Shown here: positions 40,812 to 50,504 of the stretch, in pieces
Layout of the letters: every line of letters begins with the position of its first letter
Position numbering within the stretch: position 1 is the first letter of the stretch
Origin: Methylobacterium sp. E-045
GTDB lineage: Bacteria > Pseudomonadota > Alphaproteobacteria > Rhizobiales > Beijerinckiaceae
Length of the DNA stretch: 64,000 bases
Reading direction: 5' to 3'
Assembly: GCF_022829685.1 (NCBI RefSeq)
Contig: NZ_JAKSYE010000135.1
Location: 28,585-92,584, forward strand
Program-made: the position numbers and the translations under genes
The notes under the pieces: model-generated
Told to the model about the DNA's origin: nothing
Databases searched by the model: none
The model's input: only the letters and a program-made list of their open reading frames with translations

Positions 40812-42992
40812 TTACGCTGCCGCTGCGGCATCGGCCGCCGCAAAGATGGCCTTCATGGCGTCACGCACGGCGAGGGCGGTGGCCGCCGCCTGCAGGCTGT
40901 AGCCGAGCCAGAGCCCCCGCAGTTTCTGGTTCGAGATCGTCGGCGTCGTGTTGCTGGACGTGTTCACCGCCAGCAGCGTGAACTCACGGTCGGCAGGGGT
41001 TAGGCTCTGGGAGTAGTCCGTCCCCGTCCCCTCCACGTATCCCGTGAAGCGATCGAGCAGGGTCCGGTTCATGGCGAGCCAAGCGGTGGCAGCGGCATCG
41101 ACGGCCACGTTCGCGCTGCCGCCCGAACGGAAACCGGCCTTACCGTTTGCCGAGTTCGGCTTGATGATGAGGGATGCGGAGTTGCCGGCGATCCCGATCC
41201 CGGTCTCGAATGCGGCGTTTGCATCAGCCTGAACTGCGAAGAAGTGCCCATCCGCCGTGATGCCGAGAGATGCTGCCGTAGCTAGGCCGGAACGGATGTA
41301 GGAGTCGCCGCCGCTGGCGACGTTCTTGTACGGCACCAATACCAGCCGCCCGGCCGTGGTCGGCTCGACGAGCGTCATGGGCAGGCCGGGATTGGCGAGA
41401 TTGACGATCAGGTTCTCTCGCGCATGCACGGGCGCGGTGAAGATCGTGCCCTTCGCCAGCGCCCCCAGGTCGTTGAGCTTGTTGATCTGGTCTCGCAGAA
41501 CCGCGCGGTAGCTCTTTTTGAATTCCTGGTTCGGGTACGCGGAAAGCACCTGGTCGCCGAAGAAGCTCCCGCTGATGTATCCCGGCACCAAGCGGTCCTG
41601 AGATAGCCGGATGGGCGCGGGGATCGCCGCGCCGGTTACGGTACGAAGCTCAGCAGGTCGGGCGATGACCGACACGGCTTCCTTCCCCTTGTTCATCCAG
41701 TCGACGATCGTGCCGGCGTAGATGATCGGATCGCGATCGAACGACGCTTTTCCGCCATCCCAGCGGATTGCGAGGTCGTGGGTGGGGCACTGGATCTGGA
41801 AGTTCTTGCGCTGGTCGTCCGGCGGCAGGATCACCTTCGAGGTCAGTTCGGCGGTGAGCCCCGGCGGTTCGGAAGAGTACGTGATAGGGTCCATCGTCAG
41901 TCCCTTGATGAATGCGACGAAGTCGGCGGCCGAGGCGTCGGCAATCGCGCCGGTGGCAGGGTCCACGCCGATGAAGAGGAGGGATGCGATCTTCTCGGCC
42001 GTGACGGTCGGGATGCCCTGGCCGATGAAGAGCGCGGCCTGGCGGGCGTTGGAGATGCCGACCCACTTCCAGCCGGCCGGAGAGACCGACCACTGGTATT
42101 TCCCGGCATTCGGGACCGTAGCCCCGGTGACGGGATCGGTGTGGCTGCCGGTGTCGCTGTCCTGAACCTCAGCGCCGGCGCCCGCGATGCGACCCGCCCG
42201 AGGACTGAGGTCGGCCGCCCACGTGTTCGCGTAGATGACGTTCGACGACTGGGAGACTTCGAGCTTCGCGACGCGGGCGATGATCGAGGCGATGTCCGCG
42301 CCGCCGGCCAGGGCGTCGGACACGTCGTAGAGGCGGACGGCGCCGAGGTCCGTCTGCTGGCCGTTTCCGTAGACCCGGAAGAAAGGGACGACGTAACAGG
42401 CCGTGTTGGGGACCGTGTAGATCGGCGTGCCGGGTGCGCCGGCCTTGCCGATGAAAATGTCGATGAAGAATGCGCCGTTGCCCGTGGTCGGCGCGTAGGC
42501 GTCGCCCAGCCGCACGTTGCTGACCTGGCTATAATTGGCGTTGAGGTTCTGAAGCCGCAGCTCGAGCGCGTTCTGCTCGGGGTCGGTCGGATCCTGGAAG
42601 CGGGCGAACTCGTAGTGCACGAGGTACGCGCGGCCCGGACGGACGTGATAGATCCGCCGCGGCGCGACATCGATGTAACCAAGGCCCGGATCGGTATCGG
42701 CGCCGGAGATACGCAGCACCTGGCCGAGGTCGCCCCCGTTCTCGATGGTGCCCTTGTCAATGGCGGGCCGGAGCTTCGGCGAGCCCGTCATCACGCGGGT
42801 GAACAGCGTCTTGGCGTCGCCGGGACGGTTGGGATCGCTCCCCACCAGATCGGTGTACGGAGCAAGCTGGACCTGCAGCGCGGCAAGGATCGCGGCGATG
42901 TCGGAGACCTTACCGGCCTCGGTCAGCCCAGCGTTGATCTTGTCGCGCGCGGACGCGCCCGCGTCCGAAGACGAGAGTTGAGATAGGGCCAT
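40812..42992 (-). CDS. Tail fibre / receptor-binding protein candidate
   Basis: This 726-aa protein begins with a short coiled N-terminus (SARDKINAGLTEAGKVSDIAAILAALQ) typical of virion-anchored fibres. A beta-rich body follows with a GGG/NAG/ADG-rich C-terminal third. It lies 24 bp after the upstream gene and 12 bp before the next, in the expected position for a tail fibre. The family is not recognised. Confidence 0.75.
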   Translation of the reverse strand: MALSQLSSSDAGASARDKINAGLTEAGKVSDIAAILAALQVQLAPYTDLVGSDPNRPGDAKTLFTRVMTGSPKLRPAIDKGTIENGGDLGQVLRISGADTDPGLGYIDVAPRRIYHVRPGRAYLVHYEFARFQDPTDPEQNALELRLQNLNANYSQVSNVRLGDAYAPTTGNGAFFIDIFIGKAGAPGTPIYTVPNTACYVVPFFRVYGNGQQTDLGAVRLYDVSDALAGGADIASIIARVAKLEVSQSSNVIYANTWAADLSPRAGRIAGAGAEVQDSDTGSHTDPVTGATVPNAGKYQWSVSPAGWKWVGISNARQAALFIGQGIPTVTAEKIASLLFIGVDPATGAIADASAADFVAFIKGLTMDPITYSSEPPGLTAELTSKVILPPDDQRKNFQIQCPTHDLAIRWDGGKASFDRDPIIYAGTIVDWMNKGKEAVSVIARPAELRTVTGAAIPAPIRLSQDRLVPGYISGSFFGDQVLSAYPNQEFKKSYRAVLRDQINKLNDLGALAKGTIFTAPVHARENLIVNLANPGLPMTLVEPTTAGRLVLVPYKNVASGGDSYIRSGLATAASLGITADGHFFAVQADANAAFETGIGIAGNSASLIIKPNSANGKAGFRSGGSANVAVDAAATAWLAMNRTLLDRFTGYVEGTGTDYSQSLTPADREFTLLAVNTSSNTTPTISNQKLRGLWLGYSLQAAATALAVRDAMKAIFAAADAAAAA

Positions 42993-43016
42993 GCGGTCCT
43001 CGGTTTGGAAGAGGTG

Positions 43017-43733
43017 CTAGAAGGCTTCGACGAGGTCGAGGATCACGGTGCCGAACCGCGAGAGTTGCAGTTCGATTTCGGCGTCATCGTCCGAGGCCCG
43101 CCGCATCAGGCAGCGCGGCTTGGCGAATTCCAGGGCTGTGCCGGCCGGGTAATCGCCCCGCAGCCAGGGGCGGATAACGGCACCGACAGTGCCCGGCGCG
43201 GCGAGGCCGCCAGCATCGACAGGATCAGGACCGGTTAGGGCGGCGAGGATGTGTAGGCGCTGTCCGATCCCGAACAACATGCCTGGGATGAGCAAGCCGC
43301 CGCGAACGCGCTGGATTGTCACCTGCGTGACATTCATCGCCGCGTTGGCGAACAGCCTGAAATCCAGATCGGCCGAGGTGTCCGCATTGGCGTCCCACGC
43401 GGGGTCACGTGCCGCGTCGCGGTCGCCTTGGGATGTGACAATCGCACCGCCGGTCAGAGGATCAACAAACCACGGCACGCGGTGCCCTTCGCATGGGCCG
43501 ACGAGTAGCGTCCCAGCCCGTCCATCGAGCGAGGCGAGCATCGCCCGCATCGCCAGCACCTTTTCCCGGGTGTTGACCGGGATCGTCATACTGGCCGTCG
43601 CGTAGCCGGACGGGCCGGCGATGACCTGCTCCTGGTTCGTGATGGAGCGACCACCTCCCTTCGACGCGCCCTTATTCGCGTTCCACCGCTCCGTGGACGG
43701 GACGAGAATGGGGTTCCATACGACTGTCGCCAT
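43017..43733 (-). CDS. Phage tail-tip accessory protein
   Basis: This 238-aa beta-rich protein starts with TVVWNPILVPSTERWNANKGASKGGGRSITNQEQVIAG. Its start overlaps the 3' end of the large tail-tip gene by 1 nt. The function is unknown; in comparable tails this position holds tip or fibre-attachment proteins. Confidence 0.75.
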   Translation of the reverse strand: MATVVWNPILVPSTERWNANKGASKGGGRSITNQEQVIAGPSGYATASMTIPVNTREKVLAMRAMLASLDGRAGTLLVGPCEGHRVPWFVDPLTGGAIVTSQGDRDAARDPAWDANADTSADLDFRLFANAAMNVTQVTIQRVRGGLLIPGMLFGIGQRLHILAALTGPDPVDAGGLAAPGTVGAVIRPWLRGDYPAGTALEFAKPRCLMRRASDDDAEIELQLSRFGTVILDLVEAF

Positions 43734-46402
43734 CAGGTCACCGGAGCGAAAGAACAGGCCCAGGCGAGCATGCCTTTGGTGGAGTCGCCCGCGTAGGAGA
43801 TGGTCCCCGGCGCGCTGGCGAGGTTCAGGCGGTCCTCGATCGCCATCGCTCCGGACGCACCGGCCGAGGCCGACGTGTTGGCGGTGACGATGAGCAGCCA
43901 GTAATCGGCCGAGACCTTCTGAATGGTCGCGGTGACGCCGCTGAACGTGGTCCCGCTCGGGGTGCCTACGCTAATCGTGCCGGCGGTGAGGTCGAAGGTC
44001 GTCCTGACGTAGTCGCCGGTTCCAGTGCCGGAGCTGTTGACCAGGTCGATGCGGCCCGCGGTGCGCCCGGAGGGCTTGAGGCCCCAGACCGCACGGATCT
44101 TCGAGCCGGAGGCGAGGCCCGTGGCCTTATAGGCGACGGTGTGAACGACGTTGGTGCTCCCGGTGATCTCCGAGATCAGGCTTGCCGTGTTCCCGTCCGG
44201 TCCCTTGTCGTTTGGCGATGACGCCAGCGCCACCGTGGTGCCAGACTTCGTCCACACGCCGTTGCTGAGGTCATTCGGGTACTGCGTGACGTTTCCTGGC
44301 AGTGTGACGTAGAGCAGGGACAGGGGCGCGCTGGCCGCGCTCGCCACACCCGAGGCGTTCTGCGCCGTGAGCCACCACGTGATGTATCCGAGCGAGATCG
44401 TGTCGGTGAGGGCGTCGGTCTGATAGGGGTCGACCGCCTTGCTGACGCTGAGGGCCGCGTCGGCGAACACCTTGCCGAAGCCGGTGGCGCGGAAGAGTTG
44501 GACGGTGCGGGCGTTGCCGCCCGACTGCTTGACCGCGTGGGTGACGGTCGTCCCGCTGAGCGTCGCGGAGGTGTAGGCCGGTGCGTTCGGTGCCGTGCCG
44601 TCGGCGGTGGCCGTCAGGGTCACCACGTCGCTCCAGTCGGACACCGTCCCGCCGGATCGAAACCGGACCCGGAACACATAGGACGACGTATCCGTGAGGG
44701 GCCCGGCCTCGGCACTGACCGCATCCTCGCGCAGCGCCATCGCGCGAAAGGCGGAGTTCGACGCCGAGGCGAGGCGATACTGCGCCTCCGCCGTAAGGTC
44801 CGGCCGGTTCGACGCCACCCAGGAGAGGATCGCCCATACTGCCGTGTTGCCGCCAGCGATGACGCGCCGGTCGGCCACAACGCTTACGCCCGTCGGAGCG
44901 GCAATGGAATTCAGCCAACTGATGGTCTGGGGCGTCGTCGGCTTGACCGGTTCCTCCAAGGCCGGGTCCCACGCGTAGGTCGCCGTCGATATGGAGGAGA
45001 TACCGAGACCAACTGCCGAGGCATCGCCCTCGATGTTGAGGGCGGAGACCGCGAAGTCCTCATCGAACATCGAGCCAATCTCCGGCACCGGGTCGAAGGT
45101 GACGTGCACATTCTCCGAGCCGAGGGCGTCGAGAGCCGGCAGCTGACAACCGAGCGAGCCCGTCCAAGTCGGGTTGTCCTTCTTGAACCTGATCTTCGCG
45201 AGGCGTGCGGCCTGCGTCCAACTCGGGACCATGATGAGGTCGGCCGACTGGTCGACAACACCGATGCGGGCTTGCGAGGCTGCGTCCTGATAGGCCGCAA
45301 CCTGCGTGGCCTGGTAGAAGTTGTCTGGCTCGGTGTAGGCGACCGTCAACCGGTTATAGCCGTCGATCCGATCCACGCCCTGCTCGACATCGGCGGAGAG
45401 GATCTGCTTCGTCGGGATGTTGACCAGCGGCGCCCTGTAGCGCCCGCCGCGAATGCCGTACTTGCCGGACGGTCCCTGGACGATGGTACCATCACAGGTC
45501 GCGCCCATGCGGGCGAGCACGTCCTTGGGGGCCTCGTTGTAGAGATAGGTGCCGCCGATGCGATACCGGGGCTCCGTCGTGCCGTCCTTGCGCTTCACCC
45601 CCTCGGCGCAGAGGGCCGCGTGATCGGTGAAGCTTGGAACGTCGATCTTCGCCAGCGGGAAGCGCGCGCCATCCTTGCGGCGCAGATAGTCCATGATGCA
45701 GAGGCCGGCGTTCTCCGAAAATAGCCAGGTCGCCGGGTTCGTCGGGTCCTGTGCGCCGTCGGCCGGGTTCCAGACCCGCGCTCCGCGAACCACGAAGCGC
45801 AGAACCGTCGCATACCCCTGCGGGTAGACGATCTGCTGATCCTCTTTCTTGACCGGATTGAAGACGCAGACGACGTAAGCCAGCCCGTTGAGCTGGTGCT
45901 GCGGCGTCCAGATCTCAGGATAGTTCGTCTGCAGCAGCGCCGAAGCGGCCTGGTTGTCGTCCCCCAGAAATGGATCGAAGCGGACGCGATTGTTGTAGGG
46001 CCAATCGCTGACGGTCCCGCCATTTTCGCCAAGCGTCGTGTGGATCGCCTTGTCACCGATCCAGTATTGCTCAATCCCGTCGATGCGGTGGCCCGCGATC
46101 ACGATGCCCTGGAAGAGATTGCCGTTGCGGGCATCCCAGAAGAAGCGGATGCCACCGACCATGGCGCGGCCATAGATACCCACGCGCGGCCCTACCGCCT
46201 GGCTCATGGTCGCCTGCTGCGCCTCGTTGCGCGGCTTCTCGGCCGTCAGCGCCTGGATGGCGAGTTGGGCGCCAGTCGTGGCCGCGATGATCGTCACCGA
46301 ACCGATCACGGTCGCTGCCGTGCCGGGCACCGCGACGGACGCCGTCACCGCTCCCAACTCGGCAAGCTGGGTTAGAATGGCAAGGCCGATTGCCTCCGCC
46401 AT
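43733..46402 (-). CDS. Tail tip / host-specificity protein (J-like)
   Basis: This 889-aa protein has the position and layout of the central tail-tip protein. It starts with a hydrophobic stretch (LGAVTASVAVPGTAATVIGSVTIIAATTGAQLAIQAL). A tail-hub region with repeated Trp/Tyr follows (AGHRIDGIEQYWIGDKAIH). Fibronectin-III-like modules occur in the middle and C-terminal part (LTATADGTAPNAPAYTSATLSGTTV). It is expected to close the tail tube and contact the host receptor. Its start overlaps the previous gene. Confidence 0.85.
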   Translation of the reverse strand: MAEAIGLAILTQLAELGAVTASVAVPGTAATVIGSVTIIAATTGAQLAIQALTAEKPRNEAQQATMSQAVGPRVGIYGRAMVGGIRFFWDARNGNLFQGIVIAGHRIDGIEQYWIGDKAIHTTLGENGGTVSDWPYNNRVRFDPFLGDDNQAASALLQTNYPEIWTPQHQLNGLAYVVCVFNPVKKEDQQIVYPQGYATVLRFVVRGARVWNPADGAQDPTNPATWLFSENAGLCIMDYLRRKDGARFPLAKIDVPSFTDHAALCAEGVKRKDGTTEPRYRIGGTYLYNEAPKDVLARMGATCDGTIVQGPSGKYGIRGGRYRAPLVNIPTKQILSADVEQGVDRIDGYNRLTVAYTEPDNFYQATQVAAYQDAASQARIGVVDQSADLIMVPSWTQAARLAKIRFKKDNPTWTGSLGCQLPALDALGSENVHVTFDPVPEIGSMFDEDFAVSALNIEGDASAVGLGISSISTATYAWDPALEEPVKPTTPQTISWLNSIAAPTGVSVVADRRVIAGGNTAVWAILSWVASNRPDLTAEAQYRLASASNSAFRAMALREDAVSAEAGPLTDTSSYVFRVRFRSGGTVSDWSDVVTLTATADGTAPNAPAYTSATLSGTTVTHAVKQSGGNARTVQLFRATGFGKVFADAALSVSKAVDPYQTDALTDTISLGYITWWLTAQNASGVASAASAPLSLLYVTLPGNVTQYPNDLSNGVWTKSGTTVALASSPNDKGPDGNTASLISEITGSTNVVHTVAYKATGLASGSKIRAVWGLKPSGRTAGRIDLVNSSGTGTGDYVRTTFDLTAGTISVGTPSGTTFSGVTATIQKVSADYWLLIVTANTSASAGASGAMAIEDRLNLASAPGTISYAGDSTKGMLAWACSFAPVT

Positions 46403-46800
46403 TAGACGGACCAGGCCTTCACGATGCCGGCCGGCGCGAACAGGACGCCACGGACGGTCTTGCAGGCCCAGCGCGGGCCGGTGGAGATCATCAGGAAGGG
46501 GCCAAGACGGGTTTCGATCACGCCGACATCTCCCGCCATGGGGCTCGATGTTTCAGGAAGCCCGCTCTCGTCGGCGAGGCGGGAAGCAAGGGCGACAAGC
46601 CCGCCCTCGCGCGCGAGCAGGCGCAGGCAGGATGCCTCGTCGTGATAGGTGCCGCGCAGTCGAGCGGCAGGGTCGTGCCCGCGCTCAACCGCGATCCAGT
46701 CGCAGACCCACAACGAGCAATCGAGAAAGCCCCATACGAAGGTCGAGGCGCTGCCGGCGCGGAGGTGATCGCGCAGGCGATGCGCGCGGCCAGCGGTCAC
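46402..46800 (-). CDS. Phage tail protein of DUF6950 type
   Basis: This 132-aa protein includes FVWGFLDCSLWVCDWIAVERGHDPAARLRGTYHDEASCLRLL, which resembles the DUF6950 / NlpC-P60-like group seen between tail hub genes. The Cys and His positions could form a peptidase site, but I cannot see the complete triad. It overlaps both neighbours by a few bases, so it is tightly coupled. Confidence 0.75.
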   Translation of the reverse strand: MTAGRAHRLRDHLRAGSASTFVWGFLDCSLWVCDWIAVERGHDPAARLRGTYHDEASCLRLLAREGGLVALASRLADESGLPETSSPMAGDVGVIETRLGPFLMISTGPRWACKTVRGVLFAPAGIVKAWSV

Positions 46801-47363
46801 GAAGGCCAGTTGATCGTTTTGCCGATAAGGCTCGACACCTGCTCAAGCCCTCGGTCGCCGGGAAAGCGGGCCTTCTGGTCGGTGTCGGTCAGGAAGCCGA
46901 AGGGGGGCTTCGACCTGCGGACCCAGGCCGTCTCGGCGGTGACCGATACGGAAAAGACACCGCCGCCCTGCGCCTTGTAGCGCATGACGTCGAGCTCCCC
47001 GTCCCAGATCGCAATTGGCGAGCCGAGCAGCCCCCAATCCTCGCCGAAGACCTGGAGGTAAACGGTGACGCCGCGCCCCTTCACGGTCGACGAGGCTTTG
47101 CGAGCGAGAGCGGCGACGCGGCCATCCACCCCCGACATCTCGAAGGTGACGACGGGTGCCGTCGTGCCGATCGGCGTGGCGAGGGCGGAGATCGACCCGA
47201 CACCGCCGGTCCCCTCCCATTCCTGTGCATCGGCGGTGCGCAGTGGCCCTGACTGGAAGCCGTAGCGACGTGGGTCGCCGACGAAGTCGAAGAACACCAG
47301 CGGCGAGAGGCGAACGGTGCGCTGCGCCAGGGCTGAGAGCGTGGCCGCGTCGAAATAGGCCAC
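46797..47363 (-). CDS. Tail distal/hub protein
   Basis: This 188-aa beta-rich protein has LVFFDFVGDPRRYGFQSGPLRTADAQEWEGTGGVGSISAL and VYLQVFGEDWGLLGSPIAIWDGELDVM. It lies between tape measure and tail tip genes, where distal tail or hub proteins are found (equivalent in place to GTA gp12/gp13). I infer the role from order. Confidence 0.75.
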   Translation of the reverse strand: MAYFDAATLSALAQRTVRLSPLVFFDFVGDPRRYGFQSGPLRTADAQEWEGTGGVGSISALATPIGTTAPVVTFEMSGVDGRVAALARKASSTVKGRGVTVYLQVFGEDWGLLGSPIAIWDGELDVMRYKAQGGGVFSVSVTAETAWVRRSKPPFGFLTDTDQKARFPGDRGLEQVSSLIGKTINWPS

Positions 47364-47366
47364 GCG

Positions 47367-49634
47367 TCAGCCGCCGCGCTTCTGGATCTGAATAATGCGC
47401 TGAGGCAGCGCCGCATCCTTCGCGTCGACGTAGGCCCTCAAACGGGCGAGCCCGGCCGCGTCGGAATTCGGCGCGTGGATGGTCGTGCGCGCGTCGATCA
47501 TCGTGGACGATCCGGCCGAGCCGGTGCCGCGCTCGATCGGCACCATGCGCCCGTTCTGGTTCGGGATGAAAAGCTCGCGCCCGGCCTCGCCGACGGTGTA
47601 GGGCTGGCCGGCTTTGATATCACCGCCGTTCGCACGGAACAGGCTGAGGAAAGCGTCGAACCCACTGGCAGTCGGCAGGGATGGGCCTGCGGCGCCTGCG
47701 ATTGGTACGTTGGCCGCATTCGAGGCGCCACCCCCGAACATGGAGGAGAAGATCGAGCCGAGGCCGCCCACCGCGTTGCCTCCCGCGCTTGCGGCCGGCG
47801 CCGTGCCGAGCAGGCTGGCAAGCGGCCCCTGGCCGGTGAATGCCGCTTGAAGGGCCGCCTTCGCCAGTTGCTTCTCCAGGCTCATGAGGATGTCGCCGAA
47901 CGACTTCCCCTCCAGGATCGCGTCCGACAGGCTGTCCGCTGCGATCTGGCCGAAGTAGCGGGCCTGCTCCGCGGTTGCACGGAGGGCCTGCTGGGCATCC
48001 ATGACGCGGTCACGGTAGGTCTGCCACGACTCGGCCGCCGCCAGGACGCGAGACCGCTCGTCCTCGTCGAGGGCGGCCGAGTCGCGATTGCCTTTCTTGA
48101 AATCCTCGCGGGCGGCGGCCTCTGCCTTCGCTAGGGCGACCGCCTGTTCGCGCTCGACGTTGGTTTTGCCGACGGTCTCAAGCTCGGCCTGCGCGGTGTC
48201 GCGCGCCTTCTCAATCTGCGCGATGAGCTGTTCGACGGCATCGAGCTGTTCCGTCGTGTCCTTGCTCTTGCTCGGCGACAGAGACGGCAGGACGGCAGAG
48301 CTTTCCCGCCCCTTTGGCCGGACCTTAACCGCCAAGGGGGCGGGCGGTCCCTGGACTTCGGGATCAATGACACCCGTTGCCTCTCCTACGGCACGGGCAA
48401 ACGTGAACACGTTGCCGGCTCCGAGGACCTTACCGATGCCGGGGATCTGGTTGACGAAATCCTTGACCGCGCCGACGACGCCCGAGATCTGGACGTACAG
48501 ATCGGAGGCGATCTTGACCACGTTCGCAATGACGAGCTCAACTTTCAGGAAGGCATCGTAGGTATCAAGCGCGGCGTTGGAGATGTCCTTCTGAATGGGG
48601 GCCAGCGCGGTCGCGAAGGTGTTGGCGATCTCCTTCAGCTTGGCATCCATCTGGTTGCCGCGCTCGATTTCCGCCTCACTGATGATCCGCTCGCCGCCGG
48701 CAACTTGAGCGGTACTGTCCAACTGCTCACGGAGCTTTCCGACCACGTCGGCTCCATCCCGCATCCGGCGCTCGAAATCGGCACCGAGGAACTTCCCAGC
48801 CAAGTCGAACGCCGCGAGATCCCTGCTGTTCTCCCGCATCTTATCGAGCAGGTTCAGCACCGCACGGATCTTGGCTTCCTGCGTGTCGGCCGCGTCGACC
48901 GTAGCCTTGTCAGCCGCTGAAATATTGCCGGCCCGCACGTTCTGCGTGAGGCGGTCGCTCAGGGTCGACGTGTTTGTGGCGTCCTTCCCTTCGCCAATCC
49001 GGTTCTCGGTTGCCGCGCGGGCCGTCTTTAGTGCGTCGGTCACTTGCTGGACGGTAAGACCGAACTCTTTTGCCTCCAGGGTAGCCCGCTGGAAGAACGA
49101 CGTGCCGACGCCGACCTTCTCAGCATCCTTGCCGATCTTGACGAATTGCTCGACGTGCTCGCGTGCCGCGTCAATCGATGCCGAGATGCTGTTGAAGACC
49201 AGCTTGGCCGCCTCGAACGCCAGGAAGGCACCGAGCAGGGTTCCAAGGGATGGGATCTGAGCGACGAGGGTGGCGATGGACGTGGATGTGGCCGTCACGC
49301 CTGCCGAGACCGCAGCCTGTGCCGTGTTGGAGCCCGCCGCGGCAGCGGTGAAGCTGCGCACCACGCCCTCCAGGGTCGCGCCTTCCTTCGATGCAGCGTT
49401 GGCCGTATCGGTTGCGATCTTGCGCACGTCGACGCCGACCGCCTGTGCGGCCCGCGCCGCGTTGTTGCTCAGCCCCTGGAGCGTGCCGCCGAAGCTGTTG
49501 GTGTTCGCTGCGCCGCCCATCATCGCAACGCCGATGGACGTCATGTTCCCAACGACAGATGCAGCGAGGCTCGACATCGCGCTAGTGGCGCGCGATGTAT
49601 CGGCTTGGAAGCTGAGAGTTAAAGGCTCGGCCAT
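47367..49634 (-). CDS. Tail tape measure protein
   Basis: This 755-aa protein is mostly helical and Ala-rich, with hydrophobic segments near residues 120-160 and a Gly/Ala/Ser-rich C-terminal part (FTGQGPLASLLGTAPAASAGGNAVGGLGSIFSSMFGG). A tape measure sets tail length during assembly. At the usual ~1.5 angstrom per residue this one would specify a tail of about 110 nm. It lies after the tail chaperone, with a plus-strand cargo gene in between. Confidence 0.92.
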   Translation of the reverse strand: MAEPLTLSFQADTSRATSAMSSLAASVVGNMTSIGVAMMGGAANTNSFGGTLQGLSNNAARAAQAVGVDVRKIATDTANAASKEGATLEGVVRSFTAAAAGSNTAQAAVSAGVTATSTSIATLVAQIPSLGTLLGAFLAFEAAKLVFNSISASIDAAREHVEQFVKIGKDAEKVGVGTSFFQRATLEAKEFGLTVQQVTDALKTARAATENRIGEGKDATNTSTLSDRLTQNVRAGNISAADKATVDAADTQEAKIRAVLNLLDKMRENSRDLAAFDLAGKFLGADFERRMRDGADVVGKLREQLDSTAQVAGGERIISEAEIERGNQMDAKLKEIANTFATALAPIQKDISNAALDTYDAFLKVELVIANVVKIASDLYVQISGVVGAVKDFVNQIPGIGKVLGAGNVFTFARAVGEATGVIDPEVQGPPAPLAVKVRPKGRESSAVLPSLSPSKSKDTTEQLDAVEQLIAQIEKARDTAQAELETVGKTNVEREQAVALAKAEAAAREDFKKGNRDSAALDEDERSRVLAAAESWQTYRDRVMDAQQALRATAEQARYFGQIAADSLSDAILEGKSFGDILMSLEKQLAKAALQAAFTGQGPLASLLGTAPAASAGGNAVGGLGSIFSSMFGGGASNAANVPIAGAAGPSLPTASGFDAFLSLFRANGGDIKAGQPYTVGEAGRELFIPNQNGRMVPIERGTGSAGSSTMIDARTTIHAPNSDAAGLARLRAYVDAKDAALPQRIIQIQKRGG

Positions 49635-49647
49635 TCACGAGGCTCCG

Positions 49648-50262
49648 ATGCGCTACGGCAATTTAATAATGAGTATTGGCTTAGTTAATATTTTTTCTTT
49701 GATGCTCAGTAGTGACAAATCAGTCGCTCAAGCTACGGATTGCCCATCCTTAAAGGACGATAAGGCTCGACTTGAGTGTTACGACGGGAAAGCGAAGCCA
49801 TCAGCTTCACCTAATACCGGTGAGTGGTACAAGCAGGAAACAGTATCCGACTTGGATCGAAGCAAAACCGTAACCATCGCTATAAACTCGCTTAGGTCAA
49901 GCATCTATAAGGATGGATCAAAGCCACAGTTTGCTCGCTTAGTTATTTCGTGCAGAGAGAAGAAGACAACGCTTTATGTGGATTTTCGATCTGCCATTGG
50001 TTACATAGACAGAACTTTTAGTGCTCAGTACAGAGTGGGGGACAATAAGCCGGTATCAGCAAAATGGAGTATATCGCAGGACCACAATGCTTTCGGTCCA
50101 TTTGAGAGTCCGTCCACCGTCCCTCTAGTCAAAGCCCTAATGCAAGCCGATGACTTTTATGTCCGTGGGGACGACGCTGTAGGGGGAACAAGCGACGCTC
50201 TATTCAAGGTGGAGGGACTGAGCGAAGCGGTTAAGCCCCTACGAGCGGGCTGCAATTGGTAA
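49648..50262 (+). CDS. TagO/VasI-like exported protein (moron)
   Basis: This 204-aa protein has an N-terminal hydrophobic signal (IMSIGLVNIFSLML..VAQA). It resembles the TagO/VasI family of type VI secretion systems: CPSLKDDKARLECYD near residue 33, SDLDRSKTVTIAINSLRSS, RLVISCREKKTTLYVDF, and the end LSEAVKPLRAGCNW. TagO is periplasmic. It lies on the plus strand between two minus-strand tail genes and is AT-richer than they are. This is a typical moron position, with no T6SS genes nearby. ATG 49648 was chosen; ATG 49669 is an alternative. Confidence 0.82.
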   Translation: MRYGNLIMSIGLVNIFSLMLSSDKSVAQATDCPSLKDDKARLECYDGKAKPSASPNTGEWYKQETVSDLDRSKTVTIAINSLRSSIYKDGSKPQFARLVISCREKKTTLYVDFRSAIGYIDRTFSAQYRVGDNKPVSAKWSISQDHNAFGPFESPSTVPLVKALMQADDFYVRGDDAVGGTSDALFKVEGLSEAVKPLRAGCNW

Positions 50263-50264
50263 GG

Positions 50265-50504
50265 CTACGCCCGCCCGGCCGCCATCTCCTCGCCGAGGGC
50301 CTTGAGGAAATCGTCCTCGCTCAGGTCCGTGTCCGGCTTGGCGGAGTGGGCTTCCATGTAGCCGTCAATGGCCGCGTGGAACTCAGGCAGGCTCATTTCC
50401 CGAACCTGTGCGGGCGTCCATCCTATGATGGCGCCCCCGGCGTAGAAGACGGAGAGGTCGCCGGGTCGAGGCTTTCGCCTGTCCCCTCCGTCTCGGATTT
50501 TCCC
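50265..50504 (-). CDS. Tail assembly chaperone: -1 frameshift extension (T-like)
   Basis: The minus strand has a second open frame, offset by -1, that starts at the slippery site and ends at TAG 50265-50267. Residues include DLSVFYAGGAIIGWTPAQVREMSLPEFHAAIDGYMEAHSAKPDTDLSEDDFLKAL. With the first 109 codons of the G-like gene it gives a 186-aa fusion. The heptamer GGGAAAA lies at 50498-50504 in the correct phase (G GGA AAA). This is the G/GT arrangement of lambda-type tails, where a fixed small fraction of ribosomes makes the fusion. Confidence 0.85.
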   Translation of the reverse strand, partial: GKIRDGGDRRKPRPGDLSVFYAGGAIIGWTPAQVREMSLPEFHAAIDGYMEAHSAKPDTDLSEDDFLKALGEEMAAGRA

